Shown here: one piece after another, positions 45,066-55,807 of the stretch
Layout: every line of letters begins with the position of its first letter
Numbering within the stretch: the stretch's first letter is position 1
DNA from: Steinernema hermaphroditum
Lineage: Eukaryota; Nematoda; Chromadorea; Rhabditida; Steinernematidae
Direction: 5' to 3'
DNA length: 64,000 nt
Assembly: GCA_030435675.1 (NCBI GenBank)
Contig: CM059621.1
Coordinates: forward strand, 3,348,001-3,412,000
The notes under the pieces: generated by a model
What the model was told of the DNA's origin: nothing
Database searches by the model: none
What the model saw: the letters and a program-made list of their open reading frames with translations, nothing else
Position numbers and translations under genes: made by a program

Positions 45066-47923
45066 TTAGCCAGACATGGTTCCATTGCAGTTGCACAGCT
45101 GCTGGACGGAGCCCCATCCATTGCTCATTTGCGAGTTCATCACCCAGAAGAGACGTTGAGAGTTTGTACCGCAATATTGTGTGATGATGTAGGCGAAGGC
45201 ATTGATTCTCTGGCCGTCGGTGGTGAGCGTGGTGTTGCGAACGACGCTGTTGTCGATCTTAAGGATGTAGGGCTTGAAGTTTACGCACTGAGTTCCGTTG
45301 TAGCTGTTACAGTCGGTGTAGAGACTGTCCACCTGAACAGATGTTTTAGAAGAAAAGGCGATGAAGTAGGCCTCACCACAATGGAGTGGTTGTTGTTGAG
45401 TTGGAAAAGTGGGCCCGCAGTAGCGCAGTTTCCAGTCATCATGGTCGTTGTGGGTGGCATAGGAGTAGTCATGCGAGGCAGCGAAGGCACTTCTGTTCCG
45501 CTGGGGTTGAGGACACACATCTAAAGAAAACGGGAAGCTGAGAACTATACACAGAAATATACGATGTCAAAGCAGTCGAGGAAGTCACCGAAGCTGCCGA
45601 AGATGACTTCCAGGAAGATGGAGAACTCGCGGATACTGGCGAAGAGGAAGTTGTTGATCTTGAGGAACTGCTTCCAGTCAATGACGATGTTCTGCGCGAT
45701 TGTCATAGCGATTCCAGCCTGCTGCGAGTGCGCCTGGATATTGGAGATCAAGTCGAGAGTGGAGGTCTGTTCAGCGCGAGTGAGGCCATAGCTCGAGTTG
45801 CTGCAGTCATTCGTCATATCGTTTGCCATGATGCACTGCGACTGTCCGGCTCGGGCAGAGAACAGATGTTCGAAGTGGGAGAAGCGGAACCACTTAAACA
45901 TTAATCACATTTGTACGTCAGACTGCACCTACCGCCAAGCTGACGTCAAGGAACATGTCCAGCGATCCCCAAGAAGAGATCTGGATTTGTCTGAACTGAG
46001 CTTCCAGTTCTCCGTGAATCTTGAAGAAAGATTGGAATCGAATGTGGATCTCCTCCATGATCTGCGTGAAGCCGAGTGACGAGCTGCTTGCGATCGATTT
46101 GATGTCAGCGACGAGTGCATTACAGTCGGACTGCTGCTGGACTGTAAGGCTGAAGGACGAGATAGCAGATTCGATGGAAGAGGTGAGCTGACATTCTCCG
46201 CCGCTGAAGACGAGCACAGACTGACACGATTGTCCGTTAAACTGAATCGGCTAATGTAAACGTTTCGAGAATATTCACAAATACCTCAATGGCGACGTTG
46301 AAGAGATCGTTGAGCATGCCCCAGCTGCTGATGAAGAGATACCGTACGATCTTTTTGATAGAGAGATGACCTTTGCAGAAGTTCTTAATATGGTAGGTGG
46401 CGAAGACGAGCTGTTGCTGAGAGCTGAGGGAGACGTTGCACACGATGTTGTCGCGTACGAACTGCACTTCGGTGATCCAGTCAGTTTGGTCGGATCCGCT
46501 CAGACTGGACGCCATGTTCAGAAGACCTTGGATGAGGAGGGTACCAGCAGCTCCGCCGTGACTGCAGTCGACGAGGGTCAGGGCAGTTTGGAATCTGCCA
46601 ATGGCTTCCGATGAAGGAGTTCCGGGCGACACGGACTGGGTGGGGAATTGGGTAGCTGCGGAGGACATTTGGGTCACGCCCTGAGAGGATGCCGCTGAGG
46701 GAGTCATGGTCTGTGAGACTGCAGTTGTTGCGCCGGAAACTTGGGTGGCTCCAGAAACGGGAGCACCAGGAACGCCAGTGACACCAGGTTGGATAACGGA
46801 CATCTAGAGCGGTCAAGTGAGATGGATATTCAAGAGCAGACTTACGAATGAGAAGCAATCGAAGAAGTCACCAAAGGAGCCAAAGTTGAACTGAGAGCCA
46901 ACGCTGATCAGGATGCGCATACGAGCTTCCATGAATTCGAAGGTGAGCAGGAATTGTCTGAAAGCGTGCACACACGCCCTCATCTTGTCGAAGTCGGCCA
47001 AAGTGTTGTCATTGATGACAATCTGCAGGTTTGAAATGAAGTCAAGCAGCTGAGTGCGCTCGGAGCGGCTCCAAGGGGCGTTGGAGTCCTGTGCGGAGGC
47101 GTTGATGCCTTGCAGGAAGGCACAGTTGTTGCCACCCATGAAGAGATTGTGGATATTGGCAAGGCGGTGGAACTGCTTGCAGACGCGGCGGAACTGGCCA
47201 AGGAACCCGAACGAGGTGATCTGAATTTCCGAGAAGGCCTCGAAGTCGGCGGCGCCAAACTGGGCCTCGAACTCTTGGAACACTTCTTCGATGAGCACAT
47301 GTTTGTAGTGGACGTCATCGGAACCGATGATGACAGAATGGATCTGCGATACAAGCCACTGGCACTCATGCAGCTGCATACCACTGGAAGCGGCGGCACA
47401 CTTGTGCTTCAAGGCCCGCGTAACGTCGCAGTCGCCATCACTGCCCACAAAAAGCAGTCCTTCGGTCTGTTCGCCGTCCACTTGTTGCGCGACATCGCAG
47501 AAATCGTTGAAACTGCCAAAGCCAACGATCTGGAAGAACTGAATCTCCAAAGCGATCGACTGGTACTGCTTGAAGAAGATGAGAAGCAGGTATCCACAGG
47601 CCGAAATCTGCTCGTCGTCCGTCAGGGAAGAGTTCGAGAGGACTTCGTTGACCTGGTCGACGACCACGTTGAAATTCACGAGATCGGAGCCAGACAGCTG
47701 TAGGCTGGCATTGTGAAGGCCCTCCTTTAGGGGACAATCTCCGTTTTGATCCTTTTTCACACAAGAACCGCGTTTGCTGAACTTGTCCCGACTCTCCTGA
47801 GATCCCGATCCTGCTTCCACTAAACGCAGAACATTAGGATATCTTTCAGTGTTTCCAAATCTTACCAGAACCGAGGAAGAGTAGAGCGACGGAGAAGGCT
47901 AGAACCACACCACGACACCACAT
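45066..47923 (-). CDS. Large secreted protein of seven repeated domains, minus copy
   Basis: Seven exons: 47923-47866, 47819-46846, 46803-46285, 46241-45933, 45892-45563, 45520-45377 and 45332-45066, giving 866 residues. A signal peptide (1-20) precedes about seven units of 85-130 residues. Each ends in a motif of the type (F/W)G.(L/F).(D/Q)F..(V/C), such as GFGSFNDFCDV, SWGMLNDLFNV, SWGSLDMFLDV and FGSFGDFLDC. Units 1-3 share exon 2. Units 4, 5 and 6 are encoded by exons 3, 4 and 5, and unit 7 by exons 6 and 7, with all these introns in phase 0 at unit ends. A Gly/Ser/Gln/Thr linker opens exon 3 (about residues 345-400). Several N-glycosylation motifs occur. I do not recognise the domain. 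A TATA box lies 38 nt upstream. It pairs head-to-head with the copy at 55808. Confidence 0.8.
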
Positions 47924-47960
47924 GACTGTGCCTGCGCTGCTGTCTGTATCGGAAGCTACA

Positions 47961-47967
47961 TTTTATA
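47961..47967 (-). promoter_or_regulatory. TATA box of the minus-strand repeat-domain gene
   Basis: TATAAAA on the minus strand, 38 nt before the ATG at 47923. The paralog at 55808 has TATAAAA at a matching distance, which supports both being core promoters with very short leaders. Confidence 0.65.
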
Positions 47968-48937
47968 GTCGTTCCACAAGCACCCACTTATTTGCCACGT
48001 TTCTTGTTTGTTGTTGCCATCCTGGATTACCAAACGACGACCAACATCGGGTTCATTATGCATTCCGTTTTCGTGCGTGATCTTCATTCTCTTCCGTCGG
48101 TGCATCGACTGTATCTGTCAACAGAAGCCATAATCCTTTCCATGACCAGAGCGGAAACTATATTGATCGGGAACAATGGAGATAAACTTGGGCTAGAGTG
48201 CATAACGAGACATGTTAACATCAGCGAAGATTGCTCTCGGACCACTACAATCTTCCTTTCAGTTGCTGCACTCCTCTCTTTACGAGTTTACGAAACATGA
48301 CCATCCTGGCAGGTGCAACCTTTAATAAGATTTCATTGAGCTGATTTTCATCAGAAGAAGAATATCCTCGGAACGGAATCGGAACCGCAAACAACTCATG
48401 CCTAACAATACATGTTTCGCCTTTGATCTTTATTTATTCCTGGTACTGCGACACAACGCCAGTTTGTGTTGATTTTTTATTTTCGTACCTGTTGTTTTTT
48501 TTATTTGTGTGCGGATATTTCTAATCATTTATGGAATATCATAGATATGTGGATCACTCAAGCTGTGGAAGATTCACTGGAACTAGGAAGCCTGTGCTGC
48601 CATCCGTACCTGTGATGGACCAATATTCGCTGCGCTCCACCACTGCTCCAAGCCAGTGATCATCTCTCAGTTTCTCAAGAACCAATCAGTTTGCTTCTTG
48701 TCTATCTGACACCAGAAACGATGCTGATTTTCATTGGCATCATTGTCGGCTATTTGATACTTAGGGAAATAAACTGCATGGCTTATTTGTTTAGTTGTTT
48801 ATTTTAAAGTTTCAATAACCAAATTCTTAGCCAACATGCCAAAAGCATGCCGTTCCAGTTCACACACGGACACTGTTGATCATTGTATACGATACATATG
48901 CATGTGACACCCGTAGCAAATGTAAACACTATCCACT
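47968..48937. other. Intergenic; nothing recognised
   Basis: A 102-codon plus frame (47992-48300) has no features and lies in the upstream region of the minus gene. No gene or repeat is supported. Confidence 0.4.
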
Positions 48938-49687
48938 ATGGAACGCAATGCCTCAGAGATCATAATATCTCGTGGTTCCAATTTTTACATCGATCAAATA
49001 CGAGCCGGACTAATCACTACAATATTTGTGCATTACAAGACATCTGTTACAAGACATCGGATTACGAGAAATCCGTCGTGGATGGCGTGGAACGTAGGCG
49101 TAACTACCGTCTCGCCAAAAAGGTCGTCACCACCGTCCGACCACCTGCTTTCTTTCGAGAAGCCGAAGAAGCGTTGCAGCTCCGAAGCGCCGCCAGCTGG
49201 TCCACTGATGGTTCTCACTACACCCGCTGTGCTGCAATGCTCCCATTGGAATCAGATCTTCGCCTGTTACACTCAAGGAAGTCGCGGAAGATGGTCCCCA
49301 ACACCGACGTCTGCGTTGCCAGCTAAAGATAGGATTCCGCTCAGTTCGTTTTACCCCACCGCCTCAACTGAATATTTTCGGTTATTCGAAACTCTGAAAG
49401 AGTTAGCCGATCAGATGTTCCCAAACATTCGGAGTCACACGGTGATCAGATAAGCTTCTTGAGAATGAACACATTGTAATATTTTATGCTTTAGAGCTCG
49501 CCGCATCGCCAACGCCGTTCCGGTCCTCAAGAACGCTCTCGACGAGATCTGCTTCAGCGAGGAGTACATAGACGACGTAGAAGAAGCTCGCGCCGAAGCC
49601 TCGCTCGACGACCGCGACTCCCGCTCCCGCGACCAGAAGCCAAGACGTCACAAGGCCGAAGACGACGCCGACAAGACTGAATACTGA
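48938..49687 (+). CDS. Putative intracellular protein with helical, charged C terminus
   Basis: Proposed exons are 48938-49416 and 49495-49687, 223 residues. Exon 2 is convincing: after a GCTTTAG acceptor it reads ARRIANAVPVLKNALDEIC and ends in a long Asp/Glu/Arg-rich tail (DDRDSRSRDQKPRRHK). A phase-2 donor at 49417 (non-consensus GTTCCC) joins LFETLKELADQ directly to it, giving a continuous amphipathic helix. Exon 1 is less sure; an overlapping frame of similar length exists. No signal peptide or membrane segment is seen. No family is recognised. Confidence 0.4.
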
Positions 49688-50940
49688 AGAGGGTATGATA
49701 ACTCTTGGCCCGCTCTCTAGTGCGTCAACTAGAGTTCTGTTATCTACTTCGTGTGCATAAAGAAGTTTATTGAGAAGCGCTGTCTTGTTCCCCCTTTGTC
49801 GATTTCGTAGCGAGCCCAAGGGTTCGAAAAGAGTATTTGGTTTGAGTTCGACAATTAGGAAGTGAGAAGAAAGGTTCATCGAGGTTTGAGTGCGGAAGGG
49901 AGATTCCCGCAAGAGTTGCCTGGGAGGCGTGAAGAGTTCTAGTTAATGAAGTTTGGATTTGAGGAATAGAAGACAAGCGTGAAGAGATAGTGTGAGAGTA
50001 AATTGAGGATCAGAGTTGAACTGAAAGAGAGATTAGAGTTAAAGGATTAAGAAATCGAGGAGACCTTCAGAAATGAGTCCGAGATAATTATTCTTCCGTG
50101 AACAATGGCATTGTCACGTGCAGAACGTCGCATCATTAAATGCACAAGGAAGACAACCATTGCATGGTAGTCGCTTCAGTCTGATGTTTCTTCACAGCAG
50201 TACCGGCGAATAGCTGAATCCGAAAATCGTGAAGCCCAGCAAACGATGTGGATTTGCGTGCCCGGAGCTTCAGTTTGAGGTTTACCCGGTGGAAGCGCGA
50301 CGTTAACGCACAACGGCTGAAGTGGGAACTCATCATGGAAGCGGTTGCAGTACATCTTCGGCTTCTTGGGTTGGCGCGGGTGCAGTCGGGCGCTGTTCAT
50401 GGTCTTCTTGGCGAGACGGCTGTAGATTATTAAGAAATGTTGTGTAACATACCTTGGGGCGAATAACATGCGGATATGTTTATCAGTTTCCCGTGGTCTG
50501 TTTGATATGCAAAACATCCCTTCAATTGTCATTCACACTGTTCTACGATTCGTGGCTAACTCGACAGCCAAGAGGAAAACAAATGTCTCGTGATGCACTA
50601 CTCTCCATACACAGTGGCAGCATTCAGCGATTCTGCACCAACCCTCAGCCCCCCCGATGTAAAGTGGAAGCATGGCACAAAGGTCAGCCAACAATCGTAA
50701 CCCAAAAACTGCCTCCCTCTACAACAGGTGAACGTTTATTATGGTCACTAAAAATCACTAACACTGCAACCTACGAACCTCAACAAATCAGCAGCAGAAC
50801 AAGCACTCCAAGCAACAACTATCAACTTCAATGGTTTTCGGCAACCGCTTGTGTGCAAAAGACGTCGGAGGCACCGTCTCGTTAACTTCTAGAAGCTCCA
50901 CGTAGACCACCGAGGTTCGAGCGCACCAAAACAAAGCAAC
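49688..50940. other. Intergenic with repeat copy
   Basis: A dispersed repeat copy occupies about 50225-50440. A 143-codon plus frame at 50454-50885 has no recognisable feature and ends where the LTR element begins. The sequence just before 50941 is the 5' flank of that element, with CAAC at 50937-50940. Confidence 0.45.
50225..50440 (+). repeat. Dispersed repeat family, copy
   Basis: Blocks GGCGCGGGTGCAGTCGGGC and CATGG...GGCGAGACGG match 27070-27125 in order. No coding content is seen. Confidence 0.55.
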
Positions 50941-51120
50941 TGTGAGGGCGCGACGTAATTGCGCGCGAGGGCATATGCAAACCGGTCCTCCGGGTTGCAT
51001 ATGCCTCTTCGCGCATGTTGCTTGTCAGTAGTGCGGGTTTCAATCGCCGTTGGCGGTCGCTTCTCTTCCACTCTGTTTGCGGAGATAAAGAACTTAACCC
51101 CAACCAAACCTACTCTAACA
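50941..51120 (+). repeat. Left LTR of the TRIM-like element
   Basis: 180 bp. It contains a 16-bp stem hairpin around GCATATGCAA...TTGCATATGC near its 5' end, which also occurs in the right LTR. Confidence 0.92.
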
Positions 51121-51718
51121 AGTGGAGGTCCCGCCTAGCCGTTATGCTATTTAGGTAACCCCTAAGGCTGACGGGTGAACTCGGGAAAGTTCGTTAGAAG
51201 GTTGGTTGTGGGCCGCGAACAGTTTCGGACAGCACGGGTGATCTTTATTCCCTAGCAACTGTTTATTCTGAATGCGACTAGTTCTACCATCGTCAATTTG
51301 TATTTTTTGTTCTATATTTTCTGAAAATCCTACGTTCCTGTCGAAAACACCCGCTTATTCCGCCCTGAAGAAATCTCCTGAAGCCGAGCAAGATGCCGCC
51401 AGTGATGAGTCCCCAAAATTGAAGCTGTTGATGATATTGAATTGAAATTGTTGAGAAATACGTATGTGATGTCGATTGCTACCCCGGAACGAGACAGAGA
51501 TCCGTCCAAGTTTTTACCCAGACGCCGAAAGCGAGATGAATTCGATTCGAGAAGCCCCACGATTCCATGAAGAGCCTGACCTTGAGATACCTGTCCCCGA
51601 TTGTACGAACTAGCCCCTTTTGTTTGTTCAGTTGTACGTCGCACCCCTTTTGTGCAAAATTGCACTCAAACCGCCCAACCTCTGGCTCGACGGCGCTCGC
51701 CACAGTCGAGAGGGGGTG

Positions 51719-51898
51719 TGTGAGGGCGCGACGTAATTGCGCGCGAGGGCATATGCAAACCGGTCCTCCGGGTTGCATATGCCTCTTCGCGCATGTTGCT
51801 TGTCAGTAGTGCGGGTTGCAATCGCCGTTGGCGGTCGCTTCTCTTCCACTCTGTTTGCGGAGATAAAGAACTTAACCCCAACCAAACTTACTCTAACA
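51719..51898 (+). repeat. Right LTR of the TRIM-like element
   Basis: 180 bp, 178 positions identical to the left LTR. It is followed directly by the CAAC target duplication. Confidence 0.92.
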
Positions 51899-52212
51899 CA
51901 ACCAAAACACATCAGTTCGTCCAAGGGAGCTCCTCTTTTCATTGCTTCTGTAGCTGCATCACCGCGGAATCCATGAAGAGTGTGGAGTTCTTAATTCCCA
52001 TTTCTCCCATCCTCATCTATGCGTGATGATAGAAAGCAGTGGACAAGTCGAACTCTAGTATCCGATCTATTTGCATGGACAGTGCTGGAATAAATTAGTT
52101 AATAAATTGAAGTTTGTGAGAAAGCGCGGGATAACACGTTGAATGAAAGCGCGATTACTTTGAGCTGGAAACAGCCACTTTCCTGCTTCTGTGGTGATTT
52201 TGAGAGAAGTTT
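51899..52212. other. Flank between LTR element and mariner relic
   Basis: No gene is seen. The right end of the CAAC duplication is at 51899-51902. Confidence 0.4.
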
Positions 52213-52650
52213 ATGAAACTGCAAAAAGTTCACAGGGTTTTCTGGACAGAAGTGAGTCAATATCGAGTTCTCGCTCTATCAAAATCTGACTCTGAGAGCA
52301 GCGTTACTTGCCCCTGTGCAAGAACACTTCGAAAACAACCGATGGATGTTCATGCAGGACTGGACACCCGCTCACTGAGCAAAATCATCAATGGGCTTCT
52401 GCAAGGGGCGGATCCCAGACTTTTGTACTAAACTGGATAGGGCCTCATACATCTCGGACTTCGAACCCGTGGACACTGGGATGTGAAGCATCTTAGAGAA
52501 GAAGGCGTACTGCACGCAACAATTGACTCACTGAAGGCCGCTCTCAGAAAAGTTTGCAGCGAAATTTCAATCCGAACTCTGGCGGCCACAGTTAAAATGT
52601 GTCAAAGCGTCTGGAGGCCTGCATCATTGCGGGCACTTCATACTGAATCT
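52213..52650 (+). pseudogene. Decayed mariner transposase, C-terminal half
   Basis: With frame changes the sequence reads FMQDWTPAH(stop)AKSSMGFCK, then ISDFEPVD where active mariners have SPDLNPLD, then SILEKKA, then DSLKAALRKVC and a KASGG end. These are the second catalytic Asp region, the third catalytic residue region and the C-terminal helix of mariner transposases. There are several in-frame stops and frameshifts and no N-terminal half or inverted repeats in view, so it is dead. Confidence 0.75.
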
Positions 52651-52690
52651 GCGATATTCTAAGTCATATTTGTTGTGATATGGCTCCACG

Positions 52691-52757
52691 ACTTTAGGGC
52701 GCAGAAGCACTTAGGGCGCAAAACCACTTAGGGCGCAAAACCACTTAGGGCAGAACT
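52691..52757 (+). repeat. Short tandem repeat, 17-bp unit
   Basis: About four copies of ACTTAGGGCGCAAAACC; the first and last are imperfect. Confidence 0.85.
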
Positions 52758-53602
52758 TTTCCCGGACCCTGTAGTTCAAAAAAATTCAGTCCGTTTCAAA
52801 CACTACTGGCATCAACCGATCGAATCGAGTAGATCGAAAAGAAGACACCCGAACCAGATAGATCAAATCGTTCAAATCACACATCAGCATCGCATAACGG
52901 AATTCGTTAATTCTGGAATTCATTTAGCGTCAAAACAAATGGAAAACATGACCTGACAACTTGTTTGTCGCAAGTGATTTGTTTTGAAAAGATGTACGTA
53001 CCCAACAAAATTCAAATCGATACGCAAATCGATATATGCACGTTCTGATGTTCGCACTTTCAGAAAGCACTGTGCGAGGAAGTGACAAAATCTCATCGAC
53101 AGATAAGGAATGCGCGGAAGAACTGGTTTATGAAGATACATAATTGTGGTGTCCGCGATTCCTTTGTTATTTCTGTTCCAGTGTACATTATAAAAAAAAC
53201 ATTTGGAAAATTAAGTTTCCCTATTCTGCTACTAGAGTGCATAAAGTGAAGACTTTTTTTCTGCTTTAAACGGTTAACATAAAGCAATCGGAGCGTAAGT
53301 GGACACATGGCTATGCTACAGTAAAATGTCGTGTCCTGGGAAAGCACAATTCTTTTTTACGGGCATAAATATGCGCTGGAATGCTTTACAGGTTTCTTAT
53401 GCATGCAGGTCCATAATTAAATGCCACGAAGTAGCCACTTAATTGCTAATGTATGCTGGAGGCCCGAGTGACGTCGCCGAATAGCCGGCGGCCCACTCCT
53501 CTACTCTTCAATAATCGATCCATCTTTCTTCGCGGCCACAACGAGAGCGACAAGTCGTCGACAGCCGCTGTTGCCGTTCCCACCGCTTTCGGTCACACGA
53601 AA
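52758..53602. other. Intergenic; nothing recognised
   Basis: The sequence is AT-rich. An in-frame ATG at 53453 could extend the next gene by 50 polar residues, but the ATG at 53603 is preferred. Confidence 0.4.
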
Positions 53603-53915
53603 ATGGGAAACGTCTTGTCGGCATTCGGTTTTAATCAGCCGTTCCTATACGCGCTGCTTGGGTAAGGTCGCCGGTTATTTCCAACAACTAATCAGCGAAC
53701 GCTTTAGAATAATTATTGTGCTGTCGCTAACGGCTGTTTGCGTTGCCGACGTTAAGCCCGCGAACAACGGACTTGTGTATCAGGATGCTGAATGGGAGAG
53801 GGTAAGTGTGGAAAACAATGTTGTGAAAGTTGACGTTGATCGCTTTAAGCCGAAGATTACAATACACTCTCCGTTCCTAAATCCACTGCAGAACGAAAGA
53901 ACCAAAACAGCGTAA
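53603..53915 (+). CDS. Small membrane or secreted protein
   Basis: Two exons: 53603-53661 and 53708-53915, giving 88 residues. Exon 1 encodes MGNVLSAFGFNQPFLYALLG; a 46-nt phase-2 intron (GTAAGG...CTTTAG) follows. Exon 2 opens with IIIVLSLTAVCVAD, so the join makes one hydrophobic stretch usable as a signal or anchor, and continues with an acidic-aliphatic chain ending ERTKTA. A second good donor (GTAAGT at 53801) with an acceptor 48 nt later would remove 16 residues in frame, so two isoforms are possible. An earlier in-frame ATG (53453) exists. The function is unknown. Confidence 0.55.
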
Positions 53916-54269
53916 TTTACACGTTAATATACATAAGTTGTACATAAAAATAAACTCGTTCTTTCACATATTCTTCAGCAACTGCTCGACGATCCTGAGC
54001 AATTATAGGGCTTTCTCTATCTGAGCCATGACTTCTTGTGCTGCTGCTTAAGGCGGAGCTTCTTTATTTGGGTTTGAAGATGGAAAATCGTACAGAAATG
54101 AGTGACAAAGACCTACTTCTTCCTTCTCATTCCGCGCAATCCAGTCCATCCGCATCATCAGTTCAATCTTCGTCTCGAATAGTACAACACCGAAGTGACT
54201 ACCCGACTGTTTTTGGTTTTCCAATGAAGCAAGGGTAGGACGTCTCATATTTGCACAAAAAGGAACAAA

Positions 54270-54620
54270 GTAGCGCGGTAGTCGCTGGGTTTCTTCTCGT
54301 TGCGCTGGATCCGAACAGCATGCAGCGTTTCCATTAGCTTATGTTGGCGTTAAAGTCACGAGAGCTGAATGTTGTCGTACTACGGCGGTGGAGCACAGCA
54401 CAACGAAGCTGAGAGCTATCATCAACTCGGCTCGCGTCGCGAACTTTGGAATTCCGGTGAGACTTCGGATTCATTTGGCGGCGCGGGTGATGCCGGCCGG
54501 TGGCGACTGGCCATGGACACATGTTGGTACTACGGCTCCCTGCTGTTCCAGGCCTTCTGAGAGCCGGGGCGATCATTGCAGCAACAGCGACGGTCGAGAA
54601 GAACAGCTCTCTCACCTCAT
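54270..54620 (+). repeat. Dispersed repeat family, copy
   Basis: The end (CTACGGCTCC...GTTCCAGGCCTTCTGAGAGCCGGGGCGATCATTGC, split by small changes) matches 27125-27180 nearly base for base, and the middle shares GGCGCGGGTG. It is the best-kept 3' end of the family in this window. Confidence 0.65.
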
Positions 54621-55763
54621 GGCCGGCCGAGCCGACCACGTGAATGTGAATCCAAGCGTCATGTTTTCCACATTTGGCCTTTATTTCCGCAAGGTAGACA
54701 TAAGCTCGTAGATTCGTTATATGTGCATGATAGCTGTGTGTTTTGTCCACATACAGCACGTACGTAGCTCTATCACAATTAACACCACAGGTAATCTGTG
54801 CATACAAGTTCATTTTACAATGTCCATGTGACCGTCGTGTGATCAAAAAATGAAGACATAAGAATGATTCGCGACCATATTCGACGGAGGCAACCCAATG
54901 CTAATCAACCTACTAACGATATTAGATCCTCGTTGTTTTGCAGAAGATAACAGAAGGACTTGATAACAGAAGGATTCGCTTCTGGGATCTGTTCAGTTGT
55001 GGCCACATTTTACATTTTACATTTACTCTTGAATCATTCGTCATGCAAGATATCTCATAATGCTCTAAGGAGAACCGTATATCACCGTAGTAGCTGCTGA
55101 TCTTCTTTCTTCGGCGCAGAGCGCGACGTCCGAATTGAAGACAGCTATCCCATCAGTGTGCGCGGGCTTCGAAGCGACAAGGAGGCTGTATCCAGAAGAT
55201 ACGCGGTGACGGACGACGCGGAATCCCGTCCTCGTCCTCGTATGTTAGGAATCCTCGTATGTTAGCGGATTCCACGGTACGGAATCCTCGTATGTTAGCC
55301 ATTAGCCATAAATAGAAAGTCATAAATTACACGCATATTCAAAACAGCTTGCTTGAGAATCTATCTATGCCATTGAAGTGGGGGCACAAATCATTTAGAC
55401 TGTGATATTCAAATCAGGAGCATCAAGGGCACAATGCATAATACGTTGTCGGAAAGGGATTATGGGCAACCATAGATATTTTCTAGAGGAACTTCAGCAT
55501 CTTGTATATGTGGTGAGCATGAGATATCTTCATCACAGTAGCCGCAAATTATACAGATGCTGAACTAACTATCGCGGAGCTGATGTTTACGATGAAAACA
55601 GACTTGGAATAAAAACCACGGTCTGCATGATAATGAACCGATCCAAAAGTGATGCGTGCGATATGGTAAACGGAATATTTGATTTGAATGTTTTGCGTTT
55701 TGTCTACGTTAATCCCGACAGCCAACGTTCAATGATAAACGTGGCAAACAATGGAGACTCGCT

Positions 55764-55770
55764 TATAAAA
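55764..55770 (+). promoter_or_regulatory. TATA box of the plus-strand repeat-domain gene
   Basis: TATAAAA 37 nt before ATG 55808, matching the arrangement in the inverted paralog. Confidence 0.65.
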
Positions 55771-55807
55771 CGCGACGGCGGAACAGAATCTTCACTTCAT
55801 TCTCACG

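Larger units (their letters stand above)
50941..51898 (+). mobile_element. Small non-autonomous LTR element (TRIM-like)
   Basis: Two 180-bp direct repeats, 50941-51120 and 51719-51898, differ at only two positions. Each starts TGTGAGG and ends TCTAACA (TG...CA ends). A 4-bp target duplication CAAC flanks the element (50937-50940 and 51899-51902). Directly after the left LTR, TGGAGGTCCCGCC (from 51123) looks like a tRNA primer-binding site. A polypurine tract GAGAGGGGG (51708-51716) lies two bases before the right LTR. The 598-bp interior has only a short degenerate frame (51335-51420) and no reverse transcriptase or integrase, so it must rely on another element. High LTR identity suggests recent insertion. 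The 4-bp duplication would suit a BEL/Pao-type partner, but that is inference. Confidence 0.92.
53916..55807. other. Intergenic with repeats and one weak frame
   Basis: ATG 54080 opens a 52-residue Ser-rich frame to TAG 54238 that looks coding-like but has no partner exon or paralog. Dispersed repeat copies lie at about 54270-54620 and 55080-55205. At 55225-55300 the words CCTCGTATGTTAG recur three times. The TATA box of the next gene is listed separately. Confidence 0.4.

Noticed and set aside
45009..47703. Long plus-strand frames (171 and 197 codons)
   Set aside because: Antisense shadows of the seven-exon minus-strand gene, whose frame is fixed by the inverted paralog.
50941..51130. Considered as a spliced-leader or other small RNA gene because of its hairpin
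   Set aside because: The duplicate at 51719, the TG...CA ends, target duplication and polypurine tract identify it as an LTR.
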